From contig JAKTTT010000002.1 in assembly GCA_030581615.1 (NCBI GenBank), forward strand, positions 1 through 64,000: a stretch of 64,000 bases of DNA, in the 5' to 3' direction. The stretch comes from Alloascoidea africana (taxonomy: Eukaryota; Ascomycota; Alloascoideomycetes; Alloascoideales; Alloascoideaceae). Positions within the stretch are counted from its first letter, which is position 1. The number at the start of each line of letters is the position of its first letter. The notes below the pieces were generated by a model. That model had not been told where the DNA came from. It was given only the letters and a program-made list of their open reading frames with translations, and made no database searches. Of the stretch, positions 1 to 9,884 are shown one piece after another. The position numbers and the translations under genes are program-made.

Positions 1-2
1 TG

Positions 3-773
3 TTACGTTCATACGCAAAGGATGACATCAGTAGATGGGATGAATTTTTACCGATGTTGGAATTCGCTTACAATAGCGCATATCAAGAGAGCATTAAGTG
101 CTCACCTTTTGAAGTGGATTTAGGACGAATGCCGATGCAACCAGGATTTGTTTCAGGATGGAATTTGCAAACAGTTTCGTTAAAAGCAGATGAAATTTCG
201 GATAGGTTTAAAGCCATACAATCAAGAACAAGAGATATCTTGGTAGATGCTCAAAGACAACAAGAAAGGCAAGTTAATCGACATCGAAGAAAAGTGGATG
301 TGAAAGTTGGAGATGATGTATTAGTGCACAAGGAAGCTTATGGAGGAAATGGACTTTTTAGTAAAATACTACCGGTTTATTTTGGCCCTTTCAGAGTGGT
401 GAAGAAAATAAATGACAACGCATTTGAGATTGATTTACCAAGCACATCAAAGAAACATCGAACAATTAATGTTGAATATTTGAAGAGATATCAAAAGTCT
501 GATTCTTATCCTAAGGAACCACCAAGAACCGCTCCAGAAGTTTTGGAAAGAATTAACGAAATGAATTCGATGACCGGATTTGACGATGAACAAAAAACAG
601 TTTGTGTGACTTGGAAAGATGTGGATCCATTTTTATCAACAAGAATATCGTTGGAATTATTTCAAAAGGCAGATAAACAATTATTGGATACGCTATTAGA
701 TCAATGGATGATTTTGAACGATCAAGAGATTCAAGATCCAGAGCAATATGATGAAGAAGATGATAACAATTAA
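3..773 (+). mobile_element. Ty3/gypsy-like LTR element, 3' end of pol (integrase C-terminus)
   Basis: An open frame enters from the left edge and reads to a stop at 773. The end of an integrase core (W-D-E-F-L-P, then L-E-F-A-Y-N-S) is followed by an integrase C-terminal region: a basic helix, a V-G-D-x-V-L-V strand, and a GPY/F-type motif (Y-F-G-P-F-R-V-V) near residues 105-115. An acidic tail with a chromodomain-like stretch ends the protein. This order is typical of Ty3/gypsy (Metaviridae) pol. The visible part looks whole; the rest lies outside the window. The polypurine tract and 3' LTR follow directly. The uninterrupted frame suggests a fairly young copy. Confidence 0.9.
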
Positions 774-826
774 AGACATACTTTCAACATTTTACACCTC
801 AGTTTTTCGGTATAAAATGACGTGTG

Positions 827-838
827 AAGGGGGGAGAA
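827..838 (+). other. Polypurine tract of the LTR element
   Basis: A run of purines, AAGGGGGGAGAA, sits directly before the TGTAAC that starts the 3' LTR. This is where plus-strand DNA synthesis is primed in Ty3/gypsy elements. Confidence 0.75.
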
Positions 839-1212
839 TGTAACAGATCGTGCGGAGAAAGTAAGAGATCTGCGGAGAATGTAAGAGATCTGCGGGGAAA
901 GTAAGAGATCTGCGGGGAAAGTAAGAGATCGTGCGGAGAATAACAAAGGCTGGTTACCTTTGTAAGAGATATGAGTCATAACACTTCGGTTTGCACCTAG
1001 AAGTGAAGCACACTATGCAATAACAATTGATTTAGAATTAGTTTTAGGAATTATATAAGAAGCCTGTGTCTCCCTGAGATGGAGTACAAGCATCAATAGT
1101 AAGAAGAATATTTTAACAAGAAAACCTTTATTGATTACCTCTCTCTCCCTCTCCCTCTATAAAAGCCTTTCTTCTCATTAGGGTCTCATCTCCTGGTTCT
1201 CACCTCGCATCA
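839..1212 (+). repeat. 3' LTR of the Ty3/gypsy-like element
   Basis: The LTR begins TGTAAC directly after the polypurine tract. It carries a TATAAAA box at 1158-1164 and lies about 30 bp upstream of a tRNA gene. The 3' boundary is uncertain: I placed it at the CA of 1211-1212, but no clear inverse of TGTAAC is seen and the other LTR is outside the window. The first 100 bp are a tandem array. Confidence 0.7.
840..940 (+). repeat. Five-unit ~20-bp tandem repeat at the LTR start
   Basis: Units begin near 840, 861, 881, 901 and 921 with the consensus GTAAGAGATCTGCGGRGAAA. Two of the five carry GTGC instead of TGC. Each unit includes a purine block plus GTAA, so it resembles the polypurine tract/LTR border itself. 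Confidence 0.9.
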
Positions 1213-1242
1213 GAAAACGATCTGTGAAAAACCAATAAATTC

Positions 1243-1336
1243 GCCTTGCTAGCTCAATCGGTAGAGCGTGTGACTCTTAATTCTTTCTGAGATTAAAGTC
1301 ATCACAAGGTTGGGGGTTCGAGCCCCCCGTAGGGCT
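1243..1336 (+). tRNA. tRNA-Lys(CUU) with a 21-nt intron
   Basis: All arms pair: acceptor 1243-1249 with 1329-1335, anticodon stem TGTGA (1269-1273) with TCACA (1302-1306), and T arm GGGGG-TTCGAGC-CCCCC. The anticodon CTT is at 1276-1278. The intron is 1280-1300, in the standard place after position 37. The mature sequence is close to what I know of yeast tRNA-Lys(CUU), including the T discriminator. A T5 Pol III terminator is at 1340-1344. The LTR element lies just upstream, the usual target site of Ty3-type elements. Confidence 0.95.
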
Positions 1337-1344
1337 AACTTTTT

Positions 1345-2918
1345 GCCATTTTTTGGCGCCAGCTTCAATCCCTTAAAAGAAAGCTCACTGTTCCAGCAGT
1401 TATTCCCTGTGATTTTGTTCAATCATATTTTGCTTTAAATCATATTTTTCTAGAAATTCAAACTCCTGATCCTGTCAAGTCTGGAACTTCGCCAATCCAA
1501 TATTCTTGTCAAGAAAAGCCATTAGATTCTGAGACTTGGAACTCCACTCCTGTAACTCTTCTTAATTCAGTAGAAGTATCACAATACTCCTCATGTTCAG
1601 TTAACATAGAGAAAAATCGTTTAGTTTCGGTTGTTCAAAATTGATATCGGACGAGCATGTTAGATCAGATATCGCTTTTTTATACCCAAAGAAGTTACTC
1701 ATACAGGATCGATATCACAAAGGCTATTCAAGCTCTCTTTTTTTGCAAGTACAGCCAGCATAAGGTGGAGAATTATCAATTAATACTAGAAAATGAGCAT
1801 TCAAGATTGCAGATGTTAAGCTTTTTTCCGGTATTCTCAAACATGAGATTTACGAGGACAGGGCAAGAAAAGACTAGGACGCAAGTACAAAAGCTTTTCA
1901 TAACGAACACATCAGGAGTGAACCATAGCACAATTTACATCGTTGAAGATACAGAAAAAAAGGTGACTATTTGATGTAGAACATCACAAATGGAAGGAAG
2001 CTATCAGACTGGACTTTGCAGGGATTCTAAGGAATTTCACAGTCCGAGAGCAATAGATGAAAGGCAGGCTAAATAAGAATAGGAATTGTTGAGTTAATAG
2101 TTTCTAAAGTGAGAAACAACCGGGAGGTGTTAATAAATTGCTCTGTGAAATTAAATGCAAAATGAGAGCCAACATCAACATGATTTTCTGTAAGAACTGT
2201 TACAAAAAATGGTACTTCAATAAGATAATGATCCCCAATACAGGAGGCGAAAGCAACGAACGGTCGATGAATATGATTTAACGTCGGTAATACGGCCTAC
2301 TTGACAAACAATATCTAATGAAGTACTTTGGACAGAGTCTAAAACTGTTGCTAGCTCTCTTTTAAAAGCTGTACTTATCATTAAGTCCACGCCAATTGCG
2401 ACAGCCGTTGCTATTCCTTCTAGGAGGTAAAATGAATAACTTTAAACATCTCCCAATCCCCACACAGGTATTGTTTTGTCCAAGTTGTCAAGCTCACCAT
2501 ATTTCTCATCTCAGTTATCAGTGAAGAGGGGCAAGGATGTTTTCAATGTTGACTCCACTCCTGTAATTGATAGAACCATTTCATAGATGATTTAATTTCA
2601 GCTAGAATATCTAGGTTGAGAGGTAAACATGTTTCTTCTCACGCTATAAACAATTCTGTCAAATTTCATCATGCCAAGAGCGTTAAACAAGCAGTAATTT
2701 CCCGAGAATAGTCTATTCATTCAATGGTAAATTGCGAATCGTCATGGGTAACCAAATTCACATCGAGTTTTCAACTGTAGGTGTTAGGATGTAATGGTAA
2801 ACTAACACGATCATCCAAAAGCTCTGAGATGGATCAACATAAACTACAAGATACTGAGTAGAAGGCATCTGGGGTCAATATTTTATACAATAAACAGAAA
2901 GGAACGTCAGCATTCAAG
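1345..2918. other. Intergenic, no gene recognised
   Basis: A frame without ATG is open from about 1339 to 1643 with protein-like composition (K-R-K-L-T-V-P-A-V-I-P near its start), and a 105-codon frame runs 1657-1974. Neither resembles a family I know and the two are not in the same frame. They may be remnants. The last few hundred bases must hold the DPB3 promoter. Confidence 0.4.
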
Positions 2919-3811
2919 ATGGAAGATGTAGATATGGTAGAGACAGATCCTCACAGACCATCTCTTGGCAGACAGGAGGACCAGGACGCGTCAACTCACA
3001 ACCCCATAATGAAAAATCCAGAAATAGAGTCCATTGCCAAATTGCAAAAGAATAATAAAGACCAGGACGGCATGTATAGGACACAATTTGATGCTAGTTT
3101 ACGACCAAGAGGAGAGGAGGACGCAGAGAAAGAGAAACGACATAGAAAGCACAATCCGGTGAATGATACCATCAACGAAGATGCAACAGGTGAGTCACGA
3201 CTGCCGATTTCTAAAGTCAAAAAAATATTCAAGGCAGATGTTGATTACAAAGGTAGTTCAAGGGCTGCAACCTTTGTTACAGCTATAGCCTCCGTAAGTA
3301 AATCTGGTTTTTTGTATTGTTCCGACATAAACTGACAGTTGAAAAGGAGCTATTCATTCAATATTTTACAGAACAAGCACACTTAATGGCCGCTGGTGAC
3401 AAACGGAAGACAATTAATCACAGAGACTACGCAAACGCTGTTCTGAAAATTGATAAGCTCAACTTTCTACTTGATGTTGTGCCTCAACAATCAAAAGCGC
3501 AAGAAGCTAAACCGGGGAGAGGCGGTAGGAAATCCAACAATCGAAAGCCTAAAGACTCCGAAGGGAAAAAGCTTCAGCAAAGTCTGAATTTTAAAAGAAT
3601 GAGCAATGAGAAAGCCAGCAACAAATCATCTGGTGAACAAGCTTGGGGTACGGTCCATTCTATCCAGGTTCCACCTAAATCTTCAAGCAGCCCAGAGAAA
3701 GCCGGCAACCTTGACGGTAATGAGGAATCTGATATGGAATTGGATTTGCCTCATGATGTTTCTACGAAAGACGCAGACAATGAAATGGGATGCAAACCTC
3801 AGTCCGTCTAG
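2919..3811 (+). CDS. DPB3: DPB3/POLE4-like histone-fold subunit (DNA polymerase epsilon / chromatin)
   Basis: Two exons, 2919-3293 and 3347-3811, give 279 residues. A charged N-terminal tail leads into a histone fold at about residues 95-170: L-P-I-S-K-V-K-K-I, then T-A-I-A-S-E-L-F-I-Q, then K-R-K-T-I-N-H-R-D-Y-A-N-A-V. This is the NF-YC-type fold of Dpb3/POLE4/CHRAC subunits, and the K-R-K-T...R-D-x-x-N-A-V helix fits POLE4 best. A basic, serine-rich and then acidic tail follows, as in Dpb3. The exon 2 start at 3347 was chosen because it restores the A-x-A-S/A-E-L-F helix without an insertion. The intron (53 nt) has donor GTAAGT and branch-like CTGAC at 3332-3336. Family members partner Dpb4 in Pol epsilon; a CHRAC-type role is the alternative. 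Confidence 0.8.
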
Positions 3812-3865
3812 TTTTGATGGTTCTACCTTTGTGCTACCTCTTCATCCCCAACTTCCTCATATAAG

Positions 3866-4101
3866 AAAAAACCGCTCGCATAAGAGTTCTATGGTCAATA
3901 GTGTGGCCTAATCGTGTTTTGGATCGCATCAACAAGTCACGTGTGCTTGACAATAAGTAAGCATTTGGAGGCTGAGATGAAGGTTTCTCATTGGCGTGAT
4001 AAACTCTTCGGAGTTGGCATTTTGAGATCGAGGATATAGAGAGTGCTGAGAAAGAGCTATCTAATGATACCAAAATCAAAGCGTTGAGAGGTTTGTGGTA
4101 G
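3866..4101 (+). other. Possible two-exon coding fragment, identity unknown
   Basis: A frame at 3866-3956 (no ATG, preceded by AG) reads R-V-L-W-S-I-V-W-P-N-R-V-L-D-R-I-N-K and stops just after a GTAAGC donor at 3957. Splicing to 4014 (after CGGAG, intron 57 nt, the usual size here) gives N-N-W-H-F-E-I-E-D-I-E-S-A-E-K-E-L and ends G-L-W at 4101. No upstream start exon was found. It may be the end of a small spliced gene that overlaps the DPB3 3' region, a remnant, or chance. Confidence 0.25.
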
Positions 4102-4494
4102 CTTTAATCTGCCTATATGCGCGAACGTACTATTGTATTGTCATAGAAGTGGTGAAACGCCAGAGAAAATTTGGAGGTTTGCAGAGGGAGTACCTCCTGC
4201 GGGCACTAGACCTGTTCACAGATCATAAGTTTTTAATTGTCAATCCGATAGTCTTTGTTTAAAAATTGAAAAAGACATAGATATCTTTCTCAATTCTTTT
4301 ATCTTTTGTGCCTACTAAGTTGTTCGTTAGTTATAAAGGTTATAGTCTTGAGGTTTTAGCAGTCAGTTGACGTCTCCCATTTAGGAAACTATAGTTGACC
4401 AAACTTAATTCACTAATTAGCCTCTTTGATGCTCATCAGTAATAATATGAAGACATACTTATCTGACCCAAAAGGGCTGCTTTAAGAAACAATA

Positions 4495-5369
4495 ATGTCC
4501 TCGGAATTGATTCTAAATGCTCTAAAATTCTATAAGGGGATTCTTCCCTCTGTTCAATTCCCATCTGACACACTCTGGAATCCATATTCCGAAAACCCAG
4601 CCCTTATTCAATTAATTTGGAATGCCTTAATCATCAGATTTCTCCGAATTGTGATCTCCCTTGAGCCCTACAAGATCAAACAAATTTTCAGAAACTAGTT
4701 CGATTTTCTCTGATAATGACCATAAAGACAGCTCTCAAACGATCCAGCTTCGGCTCTAATGAGCCTGAAATGAAGATTAACCATTCTTTGAAGAAGATGA
4801 GCTCTTGGTTTCATGCCATGCACTAGAATCTCTTCTCGAAACTGTAAGAAATCTGTCGGACCAGGATTGGAATAACCTGAACAATGAATAAATTACAACA
4901 GCAAGGATCGGGGCCTACCAATCTTTATTGGTCATCTCAGAGTGGAGCAGTTGGAATTCAGTCCGAACACTTTGATAGAGTTGATTTTTAAACTCTTACA
5001 GGAAATTATGAGGGAGGAAGAGAATTCACTTCAACAAGTAGCTCTTTGCTATGAAGGGAGAGTTTGATATGGGCAATGTGTTGGTCTGCCTAAGAGGATT
5101 GGAGCGCCTATTCCACTATATAGTCTTTTGAGAATTCCTATTTGAAATCAGAAAAAATTCCGTTTTGCAGAGACGAATTCATCAAAATGTATCTCTGGAT
5201 TAATGCAGAGAACTGTTTCGCTGCAAAAAGTGAACTCTAGTCGAATGCTTGTATTCAATCTCTACACTGACCAAACTGACAGGGTGCTTAATAGGGTAAA
5301 ATTCCGTATCGTACACGAGCAAAAAAACGAATTTAGACATTTTTTGAGGGTTATTAATTGCTTAGTTTA
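4495..5369 (+). pseudogene. Decayed coding region of unknown family
   Basis: Successive stretches read like protein: a 67-codon frame from 4495, then pieces containing H-A-L-E-S-L-L-E-T and L-P-I-F-I-G-H-L-R-V-E-Q-L-E-F, then L-Q-E-I-M-R-E-E-E-N-S-L-Q-Q. From about 4890 to 5369 a single frame stays open apart from a couple of interruptions. I do not recognise the family. It could be an old host gene, a mobile-element remnant, or partly a spliced gene, since a GTAAGA donor and a CAG/AAG acceptor with typical spacing lie at about 4845-4910. It is treated here as a fossil with roughly three or more breaks. Confidence 0.4.
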
Positions 5370-5610
5370 AAAAACTAATTATCTAAAAAGTACCATACCA
5401 ATAGATACATCCTCGCAACAAATTCCCTAGTTATTTGAACTCTCTCCTAACTAACAAGACAAAGTAAGTGTAAATTTAAAGAGCAAGTCTGTAAAATAGT
5501 TCTAAACAAAAAAAAGGATTAAATGAATGATTAGGATACTAGAATTACCGAAAAGGTACTGGCAGGCTCGAGTCTGATACTTCTCTGAAAATGATACAGG
5601 AAACAAAGTC

Positions 5611-5715
5611 ATGAGTAAAATTCCAAAACTTCCAATAGACTCAACAAAGCTGTGGTGGTCCAAAGTTTTGACAGCCGCCTTTATTCATCACTTTTTTCCA
5701 TCAAGTTCAACATGA
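5611..5715 (+). other. Short frame resembling the N-terminus of an LTR-element gag (fossil)
   Basis: A 34-codon frame starts M-S-K-I-P-K-L-P-I-D-S-T-K-L-W-W. The pattern K-L-P/S...W plus a following hydrophobic helix is reminiscent of copia-type gag N-termini. It is far too short to assign, and nothing around it is intact. Confidence 0.2.
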
Positions 5716-6737
5716 GTGCTACATCGTTCATGTTACAGTCCGGTTTAACATGGTGCGATTGATCAATCTTCTGTCAGCTCATATTAGGACTATAATTTTC
5801 TCATTGTTACTTTCAACTATATTATAAAAAAATAATTGAAAAGAAAAGACAGATGCAGTACGGCCCGACAGATAGAAGGCTTTTGCCCTCATTGAATTAT
5901 GCCCTTAACACACAAAGTCAAATTTGATAAGAATTCTGGCCAACATTGAGAAAAAATCGAACCCCCACCTCCTACGAATGAAACCCCCAGCTAACCAGAG
6001 ATTCCAATAAAAAAATTGGTAAAGAATTCTAGACTATAGGACCATCCAAGCTGCTCATTTTGGATTGTAAGAGAGTTCACTATTTACGTAGGTCGAAAGA
6101 AAAAGGTAAGAAACGGTACAGATCATACCATAGGCAAATGTTAGCTGAGTGTCAATTTTCATATGTGCAGGGAAAATAATTTAGCAATATAGACTCGCGG
6201 TCCTTTGCTAATCATGTATTAGTCTATACATCATAAATTTCAAGAACGTGATTTATGCTCTTCCCGTCTCCTGTACTTCGGAGGATGCTGATGTGCAGAA
6301 GATTCTTCATACCTATACAGGTTAAGCCTAGAACTTGGTCAACTTCAGAATCCGTTTAGAGCCAGTGTATCTTTCTTTATTATTATCTTTTTTGTTAATT
6401 TTTACTGCTTGGCAGACGTGTTGATTTTCTGCCGTAGCAGTTTTCTTGGAGGAGCCTGTTCGAAAAGTAGGAACTGGCCTGCGAACTTTATCCAATAGAT
6501 GTGCAACTACATGATGAAATTTTCGTAGAAGGCCGTGGCCCTGGTTGAGTTGCCGCCCTCATCTTACTCGAGATCATTTAAAGACCAGAGATTCCCAAGT
6601 ATCATCATTCTTTCTATCTATCAGAGCTTTCGATCAATCCTTATCGAGTTTCTTCATTTCTAACCTTCTCTTACTTTAAACATTTCTTTCCCTTCCTTTG
6701 AAACTATTTACTTCTGTGAAGTCAATCTTTCATTAAA

Positions 6738-7532
6738 ATGGTCTCTTTCTCCAAAACTTTCGTTGCCTTCGTCTTTTGCACAGCTTCCTTTACCAAGGCT
6801 TTTCCTCTTGTCGGTGCTGAGCACAAACATCAAGCCCATCAAAAGCGTGCTATCGTCACTAAGTACTTGACTCACATTCAATATGTATATATTGATCAAA
6901 ACGGCAATGCTATCACTAGTGACAAGGCCGTTCCAACTGGTACCACTTCTACTATTGAATCTAGTGATTTGGAACCAACTACATCTACGATCGCAAATCA
7001 GCCAACAACTGACATCAGCTTGGAGTCTGAAGAGTCCACTTCGACGGTTACAACAGAAGAGACAACAGAATCAGTTGTAGTAAGTGCTTCCTCGACCAAG
7101 AAAGAAACTTCTGAGGTTGCAAAGACTACCACTCCAGTAGAAACCTCCGAACCAGACGAGGCTACTAGTTCTCAAGGCCCTGATGCTTCTTCGGGTACAA
7201 GTACACCATCTTCTGGAACAACATTTTCTGGTGAAGGAACCTATTATGACACTGGACTTGGGTCTTGTGGGATAACAAGCTCTGATTCTGATTTTATTGT
7301 TGCAATTTCTCATGAACTCTATGATTCGAAGGCCACCGCAAATCCCAACAACAATCCTTACTGTGGCAGGAAAATTAAGGCCAGCCGCAATGGTAAATCG
7401 GTTACTGTTACCGTCGTTGATAGGTGCACTGGTTGCGCACACGACGATTTAGACTTTTCTCCCTCTGCTTTTGATGTGCTAGCCCATAAAGATGAAGGAA
7501 GAGTGGACATTACCTGGGAATGGGCCGACTAA
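6738..7532 (+). CDS. Secreted expansin-like / RlpA-like double-psi beta-barrel protein
   Basis: 264 residues. A signal peptide (about residues 1-21) is followed by a short pro-segment ending H-Q-K-R, a Kex2-type site, before A-I-V-T-K-Y. A long Ser/Thr-rich linker (about 60-160) is a likely O-glycosylated stalk. The C-terminal 100 residues form a double-psi beta-barrel: G-E-G-T-Y-Y-D-T-G-L-G-S-C-G at the start, N-P-Y-C-G in the middle, and V-V-D-R-C-T-G-C with D-L-D-F-S-P-S-A-F at the end. The cysteines and the D-R-C...D-L-S-x-x-A-F signature are those of fungal barwin/expansin-like secreted proteins. It is probably cell-wall associated. The start was set by the signal peptide; an AT-rich, pyrimidine-rich leader precedes it. 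Confidence 0.85.
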   Translation: MVSFSKTFVAFVFCTASFTKAFPLVGAEHKHQAHQKRAIVTKYLTHIQYVYIDQNGNAITSDKAVPTGTTSTIESSDLEPTTSTIANQPTTDISLESEESTSTVTTEETTESVVVSASSTKKETSEVAKTTTPVETSEPDEATSSQGPDASSGTSTPSSGTTFSGEGTYYDTGLGSCGITSSDSDFIVAISHELYDSKATANPNNNPYCGRKIKASRNGKSVTVTVVDRCTGCAHDDLDFSPSAFDVLAHKDEGRVDITWEWAD

Positions 7533-8423
7533 GGAAAGCAAACCCATGATCCCACCTGAACATTTCTAAAAAATTGCCCAAGGACTGGCGGTTACAATTA
7601 GATTAGTTGAATCTCTCATTAAATAAAAAAATCTACTTGGATTTAAAGTTCTTCGTAAACTACAATAATACTAAAATTGGCAGTTTTCAGAAAAGGGTTG
7701 CTTTCGGAAGCAATCCGTGACATTACTGTTTTCCATTAAAATAACGTAATTCACCAAATTGTGCAACTTACGATTCAAAGGCTGTTCTACGCGAGCAGTC
7801 AAGCCCCTCAGTCTACCATATTTATCGGCTAAGGGGCCAGTGTCTTCTGTTATGTCAAAAGTATGTAGCATACACTGTGTAGCTGTTGAGAAGGGGTACA
7901 TATTGCACTAACGAATGATTCTGTATTTTAGATGAATTGTCTGCAATCATCTACTTCTTTCTTCACTACAAATTAGCAGAACACAAAGAATTGGTCATTT
8001 TCACTACTCCCCAGAACACAGGACGCAAATCAGTATTGCCGATATGGATTGTGGCTCGGAGGGAAATGACTCAGCAATGTGAAGTTGGAAGTTTCAATTT
8101 TTCTGCTGTGTAATATGCATTATGAGAGGGTACACAAGCGTGAGGCACCCCATGTGCTTCCTCCAGTAACACCGCTATCAGTTTTATTTCCCGATAAGCT
8201 GAGCAGCAGGTGTGGATGGCATTTATTTTCCCCACCGACAGACTATAGGCAAATCCTAATGCAATTAACTTCATGTGCGTCGGCCGTTTTACCTGCATAT
8301 CTTGCGTAGTTGCCAGCGCCATTTGCACTGGACTCTACTACTAGAACATCAAGCCATGTAGATTCATCTTAATGTGAAACCAATCTAGGCCAATGTAGAG
8401 CTCAAAACCAACTGTTATTCTAG

Positions 8424-8567
8424 TGGTACTCAGATGATTTAGTGCTTGTGAGACATTACTGGCAAATTATTGAACTGGCAGATAAGTGTTGCCATTTTAT
8501 GTTCCAAGACCAAGGCCAAAAACAACAGCAACAAAGTTTTCTGGATCTTTGGTCGTCTCAACCTTAA
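8424..8567 (+). other. Orphan exon-like frame with a Y-S-D-D motif
   Basis: After a TTATTCTAG acceptor-like sequence, 47 codons are open: W-Y-S-D-D-L-V-L-V-R-H-Y-W-Q-I-I-E-L, ending in Q-rich S-F-L-D-L-W-S-S-Q-P and TAA. The Y-x-D-D-L-V-L-V start resembles the catalytic strand of LINE-type reverse transcriptases, but other RT motifs are not evident nearby. It may instead be the last exon of an unrecognised gene. Confidence 0.25.
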
Positions 8568-8956
8568 GTTTATATATTGTATCATCAATTCTACTGTTAA
8601 TTTTTCAACCAATTTTGTAGGTTATGCGATTGCATGCTGTATGTTTTATCTGCAACGCCGGCAAACGTATCAATAATATGGATTCTAGACTTGTAGCTTA
8701 AAAACCAACAGGTCCGGACTAGACCACGGCATGATGTTTCTGGTCTCTACAATTGGGACATACGGCCGTTTAGGCTAAGCGATACACTGAATACGCAAAA
8801 GAGCAAGACCTTCTGTAATGATAAAGAACAAAAAATGCTTATAGATATCGAAAGAACGGGAAACCAATCAGCAACAAGGCTCTTGAACAGTGCCATTTCG
8901 TCTGATTAACTGGCACAAAAAATTTTAAAAGTAGCTTGAGTCAAAAAAGAAAAAAA

Positions 8957-9379
8957 TCATGATCGTGTTTCGCCAAAAGCCATAGACCTGCTCTGCCACC
9001 ATGTACGCTGGAATAATGAGTATGGATTGCTAGTACAATTGTAACTTACTAGTGGAAGGCAGGAATTTTCGTTCTCATTATCTACCAACACATTAACTAT
9101 GATTATGTTGTTGTTCTGGAGCGTTTGTCCTCTTGTGGATCAACCTTCTCGCTAGGTCTCGTTGATCTTCGGGTCATGAAATCCTTGATTTTCCATAGCG
9201 GATTCTCCATCCTTCTTGATATCCGCTTAGCCTTTCCCAAGACTTTCAATCTTCCCATTCTGTGCTCCTTCTAATACAAATGCCTTTTTGTCTCTTAGTT
9301 TCTTGTTCAATGATTTGAACATCTTTGTGTTGTCAAAGCCACTTTTAAGATCTTCGAATTCTTAACATTCAGAAGCCAT
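8957..9379 (-). pseudogene. Degenerate 141-codon frame of unknown origin
   Basis: From an ATG at 9379 a single frame holds to a stop at 8957 apart from about four internal interruptions. Pieces include F-E-D-L-K-S-G-F-D-N-T-K, K-L-R-D-K-K-A-F-V-L-E-G-A and D-G-E-S-A-M-E-N-Q-G-F-H-D. The composition is hydrophilic and Lys/Glu/Asn-rich, like a soluble protein. I recognise no family; a dead host gene or mobile-element relic are both possible. Confidence 0.4.
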
Positions 9380-9884
9380 TTCTACTCTACACTTAATATT
9401 TGATCAAAATATTCTTTTGTTATCGCTGAAGACGACATTAAATGTCAGAGCCTAAGTCCGAGATTGGCTGATCAGAGATTCGGTCAAAAGGGCCCTTACT
9501 CAAAAAAGTAGGTTTTAACTTGTCATTTTGCTTTCTATTTATTCCATTGCATTTATAGGTAATTGTTAGTTGTCAAGCATTCGGCTAGCAAATCGATGCT
9601 AACGACCCTGCTTCAGCTTTAGAGAGATTAATACCCAGTAGTTCTACTCTCTGATAAACTTCAACCTTAATCTATGTATATATGAGAAATGACTTTCAGC
9701 GGGACAGGTCAATTTATCTCATATTAAGCTATTTCTAGCACAGATTTATTTGAATGGCCATGTTAATGTCTACTCAATGGAACGCAGGCCACGAAAACAT
9801 CGGTATCCGGGTAACACAGATAGCGATGGTCTCAATTCTATAACCTCCAGGTCTGAATGATCCCGCTCACTCATTATTAAACCA

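Larger units (their letters stand above)
3812..6737. other. Long gene-poor interval with degenerate frames
   Basis: Nothing here forms a complete recognisable gene. Coding-like pieces are described separately: a possible spliced frame at 3866-4101, a decayed frame at 4495-5369 and a short frame at 5611-5715. The right end holds the promoter of the secreted protein gene at 6738. A tRNA-like T-loop near 5955-5965 (minus strand) lacks pairing stems. Confidence 0.5.
7533..9884. other. Intergenic interval with orphan and degenerate frames
   Basis: No complete gene recognised. Two coding-like segments are listed separately: 8424-8567 on plus and 8957-9379 on minus. A minus-strand frame at 7671-7901 (contains D-I-T-E-D-T-G-P-L-A-D-K-Y-G-R-L) also has protein-like composition, but I could not link it to start or stop exons. 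The last few hundred bases include the ECM15 promoter. Confidence 0.45.

Noticed and set aside
1360-1376. TGGCGCCAG after the tRNA, resembling a retroelement primer-binding site
   Set aside because: It is not adjacent to an LTR end and does not match a tRNA 3' end that I can identify.
5940-6010. tRNA-like T-loop (GGTTCGA on minus) near 5955
   Set aside because: The T stem and acceptor do not pair and the A box is poor; at best a tRNA remnant.
7671-7960. Minus-strand frames that might form a small spliced gene
   Set aside because: Available GT donors and AG acceptors do not bring the two frames into the same phase.
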